Positions 14,158-22,583 of a stretch of DNA of 23,640 nucleotides are shown piece by piece. The position numbers and the translations under genes are program-made. Below the pieces are notes generated by a model that saw only the letters and a program-made list of their open reading frames with translations, was not told where the DNA came from and ran no database searches. Within the stretch, counting starts at the first letter, position 1. Each line of letters opens with the position of its first letter. Source of the DNA: Candidatus Glassbacteria bacterium RIFCSPLOWO2_12_FULL_58_11 (GTDB lineage Bacteria; Gemmatimonadota; Glassbacteria; GWA2-58-10); the NCBI GenBank assembly GCA_001780825.1, contig MFIX01000208.1, positions 1 to 23,640 on the forward strand, written 5' to 3'.

Positions 14158-16295
14158 CCCGCGAAGATTTATATGGGGAATCCGACAACCCGGCGGAAAG
14201 TACCCTCAAACTGGACCGCCGGGAATTTTTGAAACTCACCGGCGGCGGAATTTTGATTCTGTTTTCACTAGGCGAATTTTCGACACTTGAGGCGCAGCGA
14301 AGAGAGTACCCCACGGATTTCAATGCCTACCTGCTGATCGGCGAGGACGGCCGGATTTCCTGTTTCACCGGCAAGATCGAGATGGGGCAGGGCGTGATAA
14401 CCTCGCTGGCCCAGATGGCCGCGGAGGAGCTCTGCGTGCCGCTGGATTCAGTTAAAATGGTCATGGGGGATACGGAATTATGCCCCTGGGACGGCGGCAC
14501 CCACGGCTCCCTGACCACCCGCTTTTTCGGACCGCCGCTCAGGGCTGCCTCGGCCAAGGCGCGAGAGGTGCTGCTGGAGCTGGCCTCCGCGCAAATGAAA
14601 GTCCCGCCGGAGCAGCTGGTCACCGAAAACGGGAAAATATTCGAGCGCGGGAAACCCGGTAAAGCGCTGACCTATGCCCAGCTCGCCAAAGGACAGAAGA
14701 TCACCCGGGAGCTCGAGCGGGAGGCCGTGCAGAAAGTCGCCGCCGAGTTCAAAGTCATCGGCGTGCCGACTATCCGGACCGATGCCCGCGAAAAAGTTAC
14801 CGGCCAAGCCAGGTTCGCCGGGGATATACGCTACCCGGGGCTGCTGTATGCGAAAATCCTGCGTCCGCCGGCGCACCGCGCACAGCTTAAAAGCGCGGAC
14901 ACCTCGGCCGCGGAAAAGATGGCCGGCGTGACCGTGGTCCGGCAGGACGATCTTATCGCCTGTTTGCACCTGGACCCCGAAATGGCTGAAAAAGCCCTGC
15001 AGACGGTCCGGGCTGATTTCGAGATTCCTCAAGAGACAGTGGACGACAAAAACATCTTCGACCACCTGCTCAAGGTGGCTCAGGAAGGGAACCCCGCGGA
15101 TGAAAAGGGCAGTCTCGAGACTGGAGAAAAGCAAGCCTCCCGGCTCTTCGAAGCGAAATACCTGAACAGCTACGTGGCCCATTCGCCGATCGAGCCCCAC
15201 ACGGCGACCGCGGAGTTCAAGGATGGCAAGGTCGAGGTCTGGGCCTCGACGCAGTCGCCGTTCGGGATTAAGGAGTCTATCGCCAATGCGCTGAATTTGC
15301 CCTCGGAAAAGGTGCATGTCCGGACACCCTTTGTCGGCGGCGGTTTCGGCGGCAAGAGCCGCAACACCCAGGCTGAAGAGGCGGCCCGGCTATCGATGAT
15401 CACCGGCAAACCGGTCCAGGTGGCCTGGACCCGGGCCGAGGAGTTTTTCTACGACACTTTCCGGCCCGCCGCCGTTGTCCTGATCAAATCCGGTATCGAT
15501 GACCAGGGCCGGATTGTCCTGTGGGACTATAAAGTTTATTTCGCCGGCTCGCGGGGCGCCTCGCACACTTACGATATCCCGAACAACCGGATCACGGTAT
15601 TCGGCTCGGGCTGGGGCGGCGCGGCCGGGACCCATCCATTCGCCACCGGCGCCTGGCGCGCTCCGGGAGCCAATACCAATGTCTTTTCCCGGGAATCGCA
15701 GATCGATATGATGGCCGCCAAAGCCGGGATAGACCCGCTCGAGTTCCGGCTGAAAAACATGAAAGATGATAGAATGCTCGGAGTGCTCAGGGCGGCGGCG
15801 GATAAATTCGGCTGGAAGCCCGCCGTTTCCCCCAGCGGGAGAGGTTTCGGCATTTCCTGCGGTGTCGATTCCGGGACCTATGTCGCCTCGATCGCCGAGG
15901 TGGCAGTGGATAAGAACAGCGGCCACGTGCAGGTCAAGCGAGTGGTCTGCGCCCAGGATATGGGGCTGGTGATTAACCCGGAAGGCGCGAAAATACAGAT
16001 GGAAGGCTGTATCACGATGGGCCTGGGGTACGCGCTGACCGAGGAGATCCATTTCAAGGGCGGCAAGATTTTCGACGCCAATTACGACTCATACGCGATC
16101 CCGCGCTTTTCCTGGCTGCCGGAAATCGAAACCGTGCTGATCGAGGCGAAAAACTCTCCGGCCCAGGGAGGCGGCGAGCCGGCCATTATCAACATGGGCG
16201 CGGTGGTGGCCAATGCGATATTCGATGCCAGCGGCGCGCGGCTGTACCAGCTTCCCATGACTCCCGACAGGATCAAAGCGGCGCTGAAAGCCTAG
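14154..16295 (+). CDS. Molybdopterin-binding subunit of a xanthine dehydrogenase-family enzyme, Tat-exported, IorB-like
   Basis: The start is the ATG at 14154, overlapping the previous stop and preceded by GGGAGG; the same frame is open further upstream, but that part is only the shadow of the small subunit gene. The 713 residues begin with a Tat signal: RREFLK at 22-27 followed by a hydrophobic stretch (28-43). GGGFGGKS and GAWRAPGANTN are molybdopterin-domain motifs, and the base-catalyst glutamate lies in GGGEP (Glu675). IorB-like enzymes hydroxylate aldehydes or N-heterocycles with water in the periplasm and give electrons to cytochromes or the quinone chain. Substrate cannot be read. Maturation proteins (XdhC-type) are not in the window. 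Length fits the IorB group. Confidence 0.92.
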   Translation: MTREDLYGESDNPAESTLKLDRREFLKLTGGGILILFSLGEFSTLEAQRREYPTDFNAYLLIGEDGRISCFTGKIEMGQGVITSLAQMAAEELCVPLDSVKMVMGDTELCPWDGGTHGSLTTRFFGPPLRAASAKAREVLLELASAQMKVPPEQLVTENGKIFERGKPGKALTYAQLAKGQKITRELEREAVQKVAAEFKVIGVPTIRTDAREKVTGQARFAGDIRYPGLLYAKILRPPAHRAQLKSADTSAAEKMAGVTVVRQDDLIACLHLDPEMAEKALQTVRADFEIPQETVDDKNIFDHLLKVAQEGNPADEKGSLETGEKQASRLFEAKYLNSYVAHSPIEPHTATAEFKDGKVEVWASTQSPFGIKESIANALNLPSEKVHVRTPFVGGGFGGKSRNTQAEEAARLSMITGKPVQVAWTRAEEFFYDTFRPAAVVLIKSGIDDQGRIVLWDYKVYFAGSRGASHTYDIPNNRITVFGSGWGGAAGTHPFATGAWRAPGANTNVFSRESQIDMMAAKAGIDPLEFRLKNMKDDRMLGVLRAAADKFGWKPAVSPSGRGFGISCGVDSGTYVASIAEVAVDKNSGHVQVKRVVCAQDMGLVINPEGAKIQMEGCITMGLGYALTEEIHFKGGKIFDANYDSYAIPRFSWLPEIETVLIEAKNSPAQGGGEPAIINMGAVVANAIFDASGARLYQLPMTPDRIKAALKA

Positions 16296-16352
16296 CGCCG
16301 TGGGATATTCGTGACTTTTTGAGAATTTATTCTTATCGACTGGAATCTGCCG

Positions 16353-17684
16353 ATGCGAATGACCAGCCGCTGGTACTTGTTGTTCTCAATTATCTTTCTA
16401 GTCCCGGTATCCGCTTGGGCGCAAGCTGGCGGCGGCGCTCCTGGGCTCCCTGCGTTCCCGGGCGCGGAGGGTTTTGGCGCCTCCACTGCTGGCGGCCGCG
16501 GCGGGCGGGTGATCAAAGTGACCAACCTGAACGCGGTCGGCCCGGGCAGCTTACAGGAGGCGGTGAGCGCGGAGGGTCCGCGGATCGTGGTTTTCGAGGC
16601 AAGCGGGGTGATCGAGGGGCCGGTCGAGATCCACCACGGGCAGGTCACGATCATGGGGCAGACCGCGCCGGGAGCCGGGATAACGATCCATGGGCCTTTT
16701 ACTTCTCAAAGCGGGCCGGAGCTCCGGGATGTGGTGGTGCGTTTCCTGCGCGTGCGGCCCAGGCCACATACGGGCTGGAACCAGGATGCGGTCAGTTTCA
16801 ACAACGTGGCCGGCTGTATCCTGGACCATATCTCCCTCTCCTGGGGCAGCGATGAAAACATGGGGCTTTATGATACCCATGAGCTGACAGTCCAGTGGTG
16901 CGCACTCGAGGAATCCGACGCGATTGGCTATCCGGGCGGCCAGCCGCACAATGTCGGACTGTTGAGCGGCCCCGGCGGGAAGAACATCTCCATCCACCAT
17001 AACCTGTTCGCGCATCACCGCAGGCGCAATCCGGCCGTGGCCAATGGACCGGCCGATATCCGCAACAACGTTTTTTACAATTTCCGCGACGGGCTTTCGC
17101 ACGAGGGCCACATCCCCAACAACCTCGGCTTTAACATTATCGGCAACTACTATAAGCGCGGCCCAAACGACCCGCACATCTTTCCCTTCTGTTTCGTGGA
17201 CAGTGTCTCCTATTACCTGCGGGACAATTATATCGACGGTCCCGGCCTGATCCAGAACCCTTGGGCCGAGGCGGACAAGCTTCCAGGTCTGAAGCGCTAT
17301 GCAGCCTGGGGGGTCAGGGCGGAGAAGGAATACTCGGTCGCACCGGTAACCACCCAGGCGCCGCAGGAGGCTTATAAGCTGGTCCTGTCCGGGGCGGGAT
17401 GTTTTCCGCGGGATGCAGTGAGCCTTCGCACGGTTAAGGAGGTCGCCAACGGCAGCGGAGCCTGGGGCAGGCACGAGCCGGCTGAGGGTTTAATGGCGGG
17501 ATTGACTGTGGGGGTGCCGCCGACAGACCGTGATAGCGATGGAATGCCGGACGAGTGGGAGCGCGCCAACGGACTGAATCCGGAGGATAGCGGCGACAGC
17601 GGCCGGATCATGAATTCCGGCTATACGGCAATCGAGGAATACTGCAACGGGCTGGCCGCAAGGCTGCTCGAAGGCACGCGATAA
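16353..17684 (+). CDS. Secreted PL1-like pectate lyase family protein with C-terminal calcium-binding repeat
   Basis: A 443-residue exported protein: Sec signal 1-23 (cleavage after AWA), then the start typical of bacterial PL1-like beta-helix proteins, FPGAEGFG (35-42) and GGRGGRVIKVTNLNAVGPGSL. LDHISLSWGSDE (157-168) matches the calcium-site motif WIDH of pectate lyases, and HHRRRNP (221-227) the catalytic arginine region. The parallel beta-helix ends near 330; DRDSDGMPDEWE (392-403) is an EF-hand-like type-3 repeat common at the ends of secreted lyases. Such enzymes cleave polygalacturonate by beta-elimination. The start codon at 16353 or 16359 gives the same mature protein. It lies 57 bp after the hydroxylase gene and converges with the propeller gene. 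Confidence 0.85.
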   Translation: MRMTSRWYLLFSIIFLVPVSAWAQAGGGAPGLPAFPGAEGFGASTAGGRGGRVIKVTNLNAVGPGSLQEAVSAEGPRIVVFEASGVIEGPVEIHHGQVTIMGQTAPGAGITIHGPFTSQSGPELRDVVVRFLRVRPRPHTGWNQDAVSFNNVAGCILDHISLSWGSDENMGLYDTHELTVQWCALEESDAIGYPGGQPHNVGLLSGPGGKNISIHHNLFAHHRRRNPAVANGPADIRNNVFYNFRDGLSHEGHIPNNLGFNIIGNYYKRGPNDPHIFPFCFVDSVSYYLRDNYIDGPGLIQNPWAEADKLPGLKRYAAWGVRAEKEYSVAPVTTQAPQEAYKLVLSGAGCFPRDAVSLRTVKEVANGSGAWGRHEPAEGLMAGLTVGVPPTDRDSDGMPDEWERANGLNPEDSGDSGRIMNSGYTAIEEYCNGLAARLLEGTR

Positions 17685-17720
17685 TAAAATATCTCGCGGC
17701 AGGCCTAGAGGTATCTGATT

Positions 17721-17791
17721 AAATCCCCCTGAATCCACTTTTGGGTCGTTCTTTCTTCCCCCCTTTGGCAAAGGGGGGCTAGGGGGGATTT
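17721..17791. repeat. Nested inverted repeat, possible bidirectional terminator
   Basis: AAATCCCCC (17721-17729) pairs with GGGGGATTT (17783-17791), and inside it CCCCCCTTT (17758-17766) pairs with AAAGGGGGG (17770-17778) around a GGC loop. It sits between the stops of two convergent genes. The sequence type, C-runs opposite G-runs with AAAT/ATTT ends, is a known style of small dispersed repeat. The remainder of 17685-17878 shows nothing else. Confidence 0.6.
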
Positions 17792-17878
17792 CCGTTTTTG
17801 GCTTTGCTCAATTACCTTAACCGCGGGATTAAACTCCTGAGAAATCATTTATATTAAAATGCCGACCCTCAGGCGCGC

Positions 17879-19927
17879 TCAGGGCTCAGCATAATATGCC
17901 GGGTCGCTCAGGTTGTCCTGCCGGTCCACGGCGATCAGCATGTAATGGGCCTTGGCGTTCTTCCGGGCGTGGTAATCCAGGAATGAGCGCTCCCCGGCCG
18001 GAAGCGAGGCGATCAGGCATTCCGGCCCGGCAGTCGGGCGTGATTCTCCGGCATAATAGAGGTTATAATAGCGGATATCCTGCGCCGGGGAAGCCTGCCA
18101 TTCGAGAAAATACTGACCCGGGGCCACTTTTGTCCCTGTTAAGCCGACGGGCGGCTCGGGCGTGATATTGTCCCAGCCGGATCCCAAATTCAGGGTCTGC
18201 CTGATCGCGAGCTTGCCCTCCGCACTCACTGTCACCTCGACCACCGGCGACAGCGTGTCGCTCTCAAGGCCGGAGTACTCCTCGCTGGTCAGCGCATAAT
18301 AATAGACACTGCCCGCCTCCAAAGGCTCATCCAGGTAAGAGGTCTGTCCTGATGGGCATTCCGCCAGGGGCAGAAAGCTGTCATTTACACCCTTGATCCG
18401 GTAAATCCGGTACAGCTTTATCTCATGCGCCAGCTCCGGCGGCGTCCAGTTAAGACGCACCGCTTTGCCCTGCGCTGTCGCGGACAGGGCTACCGGCGGG
18501 CAGGGCCGCCGCGCCACCACCAGGTAGCAGTCGTAGGCGCCGGTGATCGGCTGCATGGCCGTGGAGGTAAAAAAGCACTTGGTGCCATCCGGACTTTGCG
18601 CGGGCCGGGCCAGCGAGCAATAATCGTGTTCCAGCCCCGGGTCGTTCTGCCACTGGGTGAAAGTGCTGCAGAGCACATCCGCCTGCCTGCCGTCCAGATG
18701 GGCCCAGATAATTTTACCGCTCCAGAGATTATGTCCGCTCCTGCTGGGCGCGGCGAACAGGTTTTGCTTATCGCGGCCATCCCAGGCGATGTGCCCGCCG
18801 GTGGCCTGGCTGCTGTCGGCAAGCTGAATCAGGTCGCTGTCGCTCCGGTAATCCCAGACATGCAGGCCCCAGCCGCCCGCACTCCTTTCTCTTTCACCGA
18901 AATAGGCTACGCTTGCCCCCCCGGCGGGCCAGGCCGGATGGCTGAAATAAGGCCGCTTCCCGTGGTCTCCGGCATAGGCCAGGCTGATCCCTTTCTTGTC
19001 ACCGTCCAGGGGGAAATCGAAGAATACGGGCTCGCCCACCTTGTCGAAGGGGCCATAGTTCAGCACGTAGTGGTCCTGCGGATCGCGGCGGAAAGTGATG
19101 TCGTGGATATGCCATTCCTCGCTCTTCTGGTGCCCCGGCTCATCGAGGCCCATCTCGAAGGGATAGGAATGGATCATTTTGCGGTAATTCGGGGAGCTTT
19201 TTCTCAGATCGAAAAAATAAAATCTGGGCTGGTACTCCCGCGAGCCCATATCCTTAACCATCAGGATATTATTATCCGAGAGATAGGAGAAAATCACCCT
19301 TCTCCTGCCCACCGGCTCGAGGGCGCCGATTTTCTCCAGCGCGAAGCTTTTTCCGGCATCCGCCTGGTACAGCCACTCCCGGTCGACAAAATACATCAGA
19401 GACGGGTCCTCGCGATCCCAGATAACATGGCGGGCCAGATCGACAGCCAGCGGGTATGGCCGGCCCTCCAGGCTGGGCAGAAGATTCCGCATCCCACCGC
19501 CATCGGCGCTCAGGATAAACATCCTCTTGGAGCGCCTTTCCCCGGCCTTATCCGTGGGAAAGCTGCGGTCCGAATTAAAGACAATCGCTGAGCCATTGCA
19601 ATTCCAGGGCGAGCGGTTGATATGGCAGTGGGGAGTGTTTCTCGAGAAATCGTGGGTCAGACGCCAGACCTCATGGCCGGTCTCCGAGTCCCGGAATATG
19701 AGCAGCTCCGGCTGGAGCGAGCCGTCCTTGCGCAGGAGGTATTTTTTGAATATCTCCTCCCCGAGTTTTTCTTTCAGGCTCTCCAGACGCTGGAAAACCT
19801 CGGTCAGCTTATAGTAAACCACCGGCGGCGATGGTTCGCCCGCTGCGGAAACCTGGCCGGGAATAGAAAAAGTCAGGGCAAGCAAAATCCACAGAATGGA
19901 AAAAGCATTCAATATTCCAGACCGCAT
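17879..19927 (-). CDS. Secreted beta-propeller protein (oligogalacturonate-lyase-like) with two fibronectin type III domains
   Basis: The 682-residue product has a Sec signal (hydrophobic 6-22, cleavage near 29), a coiled or helical segment (about 40-65), then a TolB/PL22-like beta-propeller (about 70-465) opening with DSETGHEVWRLTHDF and holding repeats such as SPDGTKCFFTS. Two FN3 domains follow (about 472-562 and 590-682). The N-terminal propeller sequence resembles oligogalacturonate lyase, which would fit the neighbouring PL1-like gene, but the paired histidines usually found just before the late SPDG motif in that family are replaced here (ARPAQSPDG), so lyase activity is doubtful; it may bind rather than cut. 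AGGA precedes the ATG at 19927. GH16 is 83 bp upstream on the same strand, so the two may be cotranscribed. Confidence 0.75.
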   Translation of the reverse strand: MRSGILNAFSILWILLALTFSIPGQVSAAGEPSPPVVYYKLTEVFQRLESLKEKLGEEIFKKYLLRKDGSLQPELLIFRDSETGHEVWRLTHDFSRNTPHCHINRSPWNCNGSAIVFNSDRSFPTDKAGERRSKRMFILSADGGGMRNLLPSLEGRPYPLAVDLARHVIWDREDPSLMYFVDREWLYQADAGKSFALEKIGALEPVGRRRVIFSYLSDNNILMVKDMGSREYQPRFYFFDLRKSSPNYRKMIHSYPFEMGLDEPGHQKSEEWHIHDITFRRDPQDHYVLNYGPFDKVGEPVFFDFPLDGDKKGISLAYAGDHGKRPYFSHPAWPAGGASVAYFGERERSAGGWGLHVWDYRSDSDLIQLADSSQATGGHIAWDGRDKQNLFAAPSRSGHNLWSGKIIWAHLDGRQADVLCSTFTQWQNDPGLEHDYCSLARPAQSPDGTKCFFTSTAMQPITGAYDCYLVVARRPCPPVALSATAQGKAVRLNWTPPELAHEIKLYRIYRIKGVNDSFLPLAECPSGQTSYLDEPLEAGSVYYYALTSEEYSGLESDTLSPVVEVTVSAEGKLAIRQTLNLGSGWDNITPEPPVGLTGTKVAPGQYFLEWQASPAQDIRYYNLYYAGESRPTAGPECLIASLPAGERSFLDYHARKNAKAHYMLIAVDRQDNLSDPAYYAEP

Positions 19928-20010
19928 GACCGATCCTTTCGGAAAAGTAAGCTGCCCCGGTCAAATATCGATTGCCAATTTTCGAGCCGGCTTGAAGCGC
20001 TCCGCCGAGG

Positions 20011-20835
20011 TTATTGTGACTGCTGATAAACACGGACATACTCCACATACATGCGCTGGGGGAAAATGCTCTCATCCACTCCCTCGGCCCCGCCCCAGGC
20101 CCCGCCCACCGCGATATTGAGGATCAGGTACTGCGGTTTGTCAAAAGGCCAGGCGGCCTCGCCGGTACCCTCGTTCTCGAACGTGAAATAACGGCTGCCG
20201 TCCGCGAAGAAATCGATTTTATGCGAATCCCACTCAATGGCGTAAACATGGAAATCTTTATCCGGATGAAGGATACCGATATGGGAACCTTTCTGGGTTT
20301 TCTTGACATGGTTGAACTTTTCCGTATGCACCGTCCCGAAAATAGTGTCCGGGTTGAATCCCACGTTCTCCATGATATCGATCTCGCCGCAGGCGGGCCA
20401 GCCCGCCTGGCCGATATTGTCCCCCAGCATCCAGATGGCGGGCCACATGCCCCGGCCGGCCGGCAGCTTGGCCCGCACCTCGATCCGGCCGTAGGTCCAG
20501 CTTTCGCGCTGCATCGTGGTCAGGCTGGCCGAGGTGAATTCGGCGTATTCCGGTGACATTTCCCCGCGCCGCTTTTCCGGCTGACCGAAAGAGGGATTCT
20601 TGAACTTTTCCTTTATGGCCTGGATAACCAGCGTACCATTTTCGATAAAGGCATTCTCCTTGCGCGCCCGGGTGTAGTACTGAAGCTCATTATTCCGGAC
20701 AAAGCCCTCCTCGTAATTCCAGCACAAGCTGTCCGGCAGGCCCGGCTTGTCGAATTCCTCCGACCAGACCAGCTTCCACTCACCAGCCCGCGCAGCGCCG
20801 CAGGCGAGCAGGATTGCCAGCAGAATACGGGACAT
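20011..20835 (-). CDS. Secreted GH16 family beta-glucanase (laminarinase-like)
   Basis: ATG at 20835 is chosen because GGAGG lies 6 nt before it and the signal peptide (residues 1-17, ending ARA) follows directly; an upstream in-frame ATG at 20883 would add 16 residues. The 274-residue product is a single GH16 jelly roll with WNYEEGFVRNNELQYYT, the GRGMWPAIWMLG segment and the catalytic motif EIDIME (Glu151 nucleophile, Asp153, Glu156 acid/base). The motif and surroundings fit the laminarinase (endo-beta-1,3-glucanase) branch better than carrageenases or lichenases. It acts outside the cytoplasm on beta-1,3 or mixed-linked glucans. It is divergent from the sensor kinase gene, and the 346-bp gap holds regulatory and repeat sequences. 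Confidence 0.92.
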   Translation of the reverse strand: MSRILLAILLACGAARAGEWKLVWSEEFDKPGLPDSLCWNYEEGFVRNNELQYYTRARKENAFIENGTLVIQAIKEKFKNPSFGQPEKRRGEMSPEYAEFTSASLTTMQRESWTYGRIEVRAKLPAGRGMWPAIWMLGDNIGQAGWPACGEIDIMENVGFNPDTIFGTVHTEKFNHVKKTQKGSHIGILHPDKDFHVYAIEWDSHKIDFFADGSRYFTFENEGTGEAAWPFDKPQYLILNIAVGGAWGGAEGVDESIFPQRMYVEYVRVYQQSQ

Positions 20836-20841
20836 ATGCGG

Positions 20842-20846
20842 CCTCC
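20842..20846 (-). promoter_or_regulatory. Ribosome binding site fixing the GH16 start
   Basis: GGAGG on the minus strand, 6 nt before the ATG at 20835, decides for this start over the upstream in-frame ATG at 20883. Confidence 0.65.
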
Positions 20847-20929
20847 AGATTGGTAAAATGTTCCGATGATAATTACTCTTCACAATCTATGGCAATCCTC
20901 TCTTAGCCGCCAGAACATAGGCGGCCGGC

Positions 20930-20945
20930 TGCAAGGTTGCGGCCT
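20930..20945 (-). promoter_or_regulatory. Candidate sigma-54 (-24/-12) promoter of the GH16 gene
   Basis: Read on the minus strand, AGGCCGCAACCTTGCA has GGC at -24 and TTGCA at -12 with the invariant GG and GC ten bases apart; three positions of TGGCAC-N5-TTGCW differ. Transcription would start near 20919, about 84 nt before the GH16 ATG. The divergent genes encode an NtrC-type activator pair, which makes the call more attractive. Confidence 0.45.
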
Positions 20946-20990
20946 ATCATGATTTTCAGTCCGGATAATTCGCAAAATGTCGCTAATCCG

Positions 20991-21052
20991 GTAGGGGCAG
21001 CCCCGCGTGGCTGCCCGCGGGAGTGCAGGGGCACGGTGCACCGTGCCCCTAC
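20991..21052. repeat. Compound intergenic palindromic repeat
   Basis: Ends GTAGGGGC (20991-20998) and GCCCCTAC (21045-21052) are perfect inverted repeats. Inside are a hairpin GGGCAGCC/GGCTGCCC (20995-21002 / 21009-21016) and a perfect 24-nt palindrome at 21027-21050 whose core is shared with 5477-5496. Alternative folds compete (outer stem or right palindrome). It looks like a small non-coding mobile repeat of the REP/MITE style. Confidence 0.7.
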
Positions 21053-21108
21053 GTGTGACACAAATGTAATTTTTCAACTTAAAAAGAATTATGACCGCTG
21101 CGCAATTC

Positions 21109-21147
21109 ACGGTCAAGCTTGACCGTCTTCCCGCCGCCTGATTAGAT
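21109..21147 (+). promoter_or_regulatory. 18-bp palindromic operator with overlapping candidate promoter of the kinase gene
   Basis: ACGGTCAAGCTTGACCGT (21109-21126) is a perfect palindrome. Further half-sites TGACCG (21092-21097) and CGGTCA (21193-21198) lie on either side. TTGACC at the palindrome's right arm (21119-21124) could be a -35 box with TAGATT (21143-21148) after 18 bp. This places the site over the kinase promoter and about 200 bp upstream of the candidate GH16 start point. Confidence 0.5.
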
Positions 21148-21181
21148 TGCAAGTAAACCTTCATCCAGCACGGAACGTATT

Positions 21182-22519
21182 ATGCCGGCACACGGTCAAA
21201 AAAAACCAGCATCCGTGTCAATGCCCGGCGGCGGCAGCGGCCTCTACAGCCACATCCGGCCGCTGGAGCGTGGACTGTGGTGGCTGGTGGTCCTGCGCTG
21301 GATCGCCTGCGGCGGGCTTATTCTGGTGATCTGGCTCGCCTCCGGCCCGCTGGCAGTCGTGGAAGCTCCAAAGCCGCTGTATCTCTCCGGGCTGCTGCTA
21401 GCCCTTTACAATGCACTCCTGCAATCGGTCAACCGGCGAATCAACCGGCTGCCCGGGCCCTGGATCGAGTGGATCCTCTTCCTGCAAATCTCCATCGACC
21501 TGGCGATTCTGACCCTCCTGCTCTACTTTTCCGGGATCGCGGAAAACCCGTTTATCTTCTACTATGTCTTCCACATAATTATCGCCGGGATTCTCCTGCC
21601 CGACCGCTACGCCTATTTCCTGGCCGCCCTGGCCTCGACCATGGTCGGCAGCGTATTCAGCCTTCAGTACCGGGGCGTAATCCCGGAGCACCCGCTGAGC
21701 TATTTCGCCTCCGGCAGCCACGATGGCTCTTTCCTGCTGGGTAAGTTTATCGCCCTGGCCAGCACGCTGCTTTTCGCCGCTTATTTTACAATTTCCGTGC
21801 TGAAACAGGCCCGCCTGGCCGAGCGTGAAATCCGGCAGAAAGAGAAAATAATCAGCCTGGGCCAGTTGGTGAGCGGAATCATCCATCAGATCAAGAACCC
21901 CCTGGACGGACTCAAGAACTGCCTGCGCCATATCAGTTCCGGGTCCTCACGGCCGGAGAACTGCGACAGATTCATCTCCCTGATGTCCGAGGAGCTGGAG
22001 CGGATCGAGGGCCTGACAGTCCGCCTTCAGGACTATGCTCGACCCAAGGGGATCGAGATTCAGCCGGTGGATATCAACCGCGAGGTGGCCTCGGCCATGA
22101 AACTGCTGGAGATCAAGGATACCGGCAAAGTAGCCATCCGCACCGAGTTCGGCACAGTGCCCAGGGCCAAGGCCGATCCTTTCGCGCTTCAGGAGGTGAT
22201 TATCAACCTCTGCAGCAATGCGCTTGCCGCCATGCCCAACGGCGGGACGCTGACTGTCCGGACCTTCCACACAACATTCAAGACCGGCCGGCCTTCCAAT
22301 GGTGTTGGTATCGCGGTCGAGGATACGGGCCTGGGGATGCGGCCCGAGGAGCTCGAGTTGGTATTCGAACCATTTTACACGACCCGCCAGCCCGCGGAGG
22401 GCACTGGGCTGGGACTGTGGATCAGCCAGATGCTGGTCGGGCAGATGGGCGGAGTGATCGAGGTAGCCAGCACTCCGGGCAAGGGCTCGACTTTCAGTCT
22501 GGTACTCCAGTCCGATTGA
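21182..22519 (+). CDS. Membrane sensor histidine kinase, NtrB-like
   Basis: A 445-residue kinase. Residues about 31-205 hold six hydrophobic segments, a membrane sensor without a large periplasmic domain; a short coiled coil (208-222) leads to the HisKA domain with phospho-acceptor His235 in GIIHQIKNPL and a HATPase domain with the N box (NLCSNAL, Asn346), G1 DTGLGM (381-386), F box FEPFYTT and G2 GTGLGL (407-412). The residue after the histidine is Gln instead of the common Glu; Asn239, expected for phosphatase activity, is kept. It presumably phosphorylates the regulator encoded 64 bp downstream. The signal is unknown; with a membrane-only sensor it may sense a transporter, lipid or membrane state. 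The ATG at 21182 has only a weak ribosome site. Confidence 0.93.
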   Translation: MPAHGQKKPASVSMPGGGSGLYSHIRPLERGLWWLVVLRWIACGGLILVIWLASGPLAVVEAPKPLYLSGLLLALYNALLQSVNRRINRLPGPWIEWILFLQISIDLAILTLLLYFSGIAENPFIFYYVFHIIIAGILLPDRYAYFLAALASTMVGSVFSLQYRGVIPEHPLSYFASGSHDGSFLLGKFIALASTLLFAAYFTISVLKQARLAEREIRQKEKIISLGQLVSGIIHQIKNPLDGLKNCLRHISSGSSRPENCDRFISLMSEELERIEGLTVRLQDYARPKGIEIQPVDINREVASAMKLLEIKDTGKVAIRTEFGTVPRAKADPFALQEVIINLCSNALAAMPNGGTLTVRTFHTTFKTGRPSNGVGIAVEDTGLGMRPEELELVFEPFYTTRQPAEGTGLGLWISQMLVGQMGGVIEVASTPGKGSTFSLVLQSD

Positions 22520-22583
22520 TATTAATATAATTCCTGCCTGCTCTTTCCCATCCCCGGCCACCGACTCCGGAGACAACCGGAAG

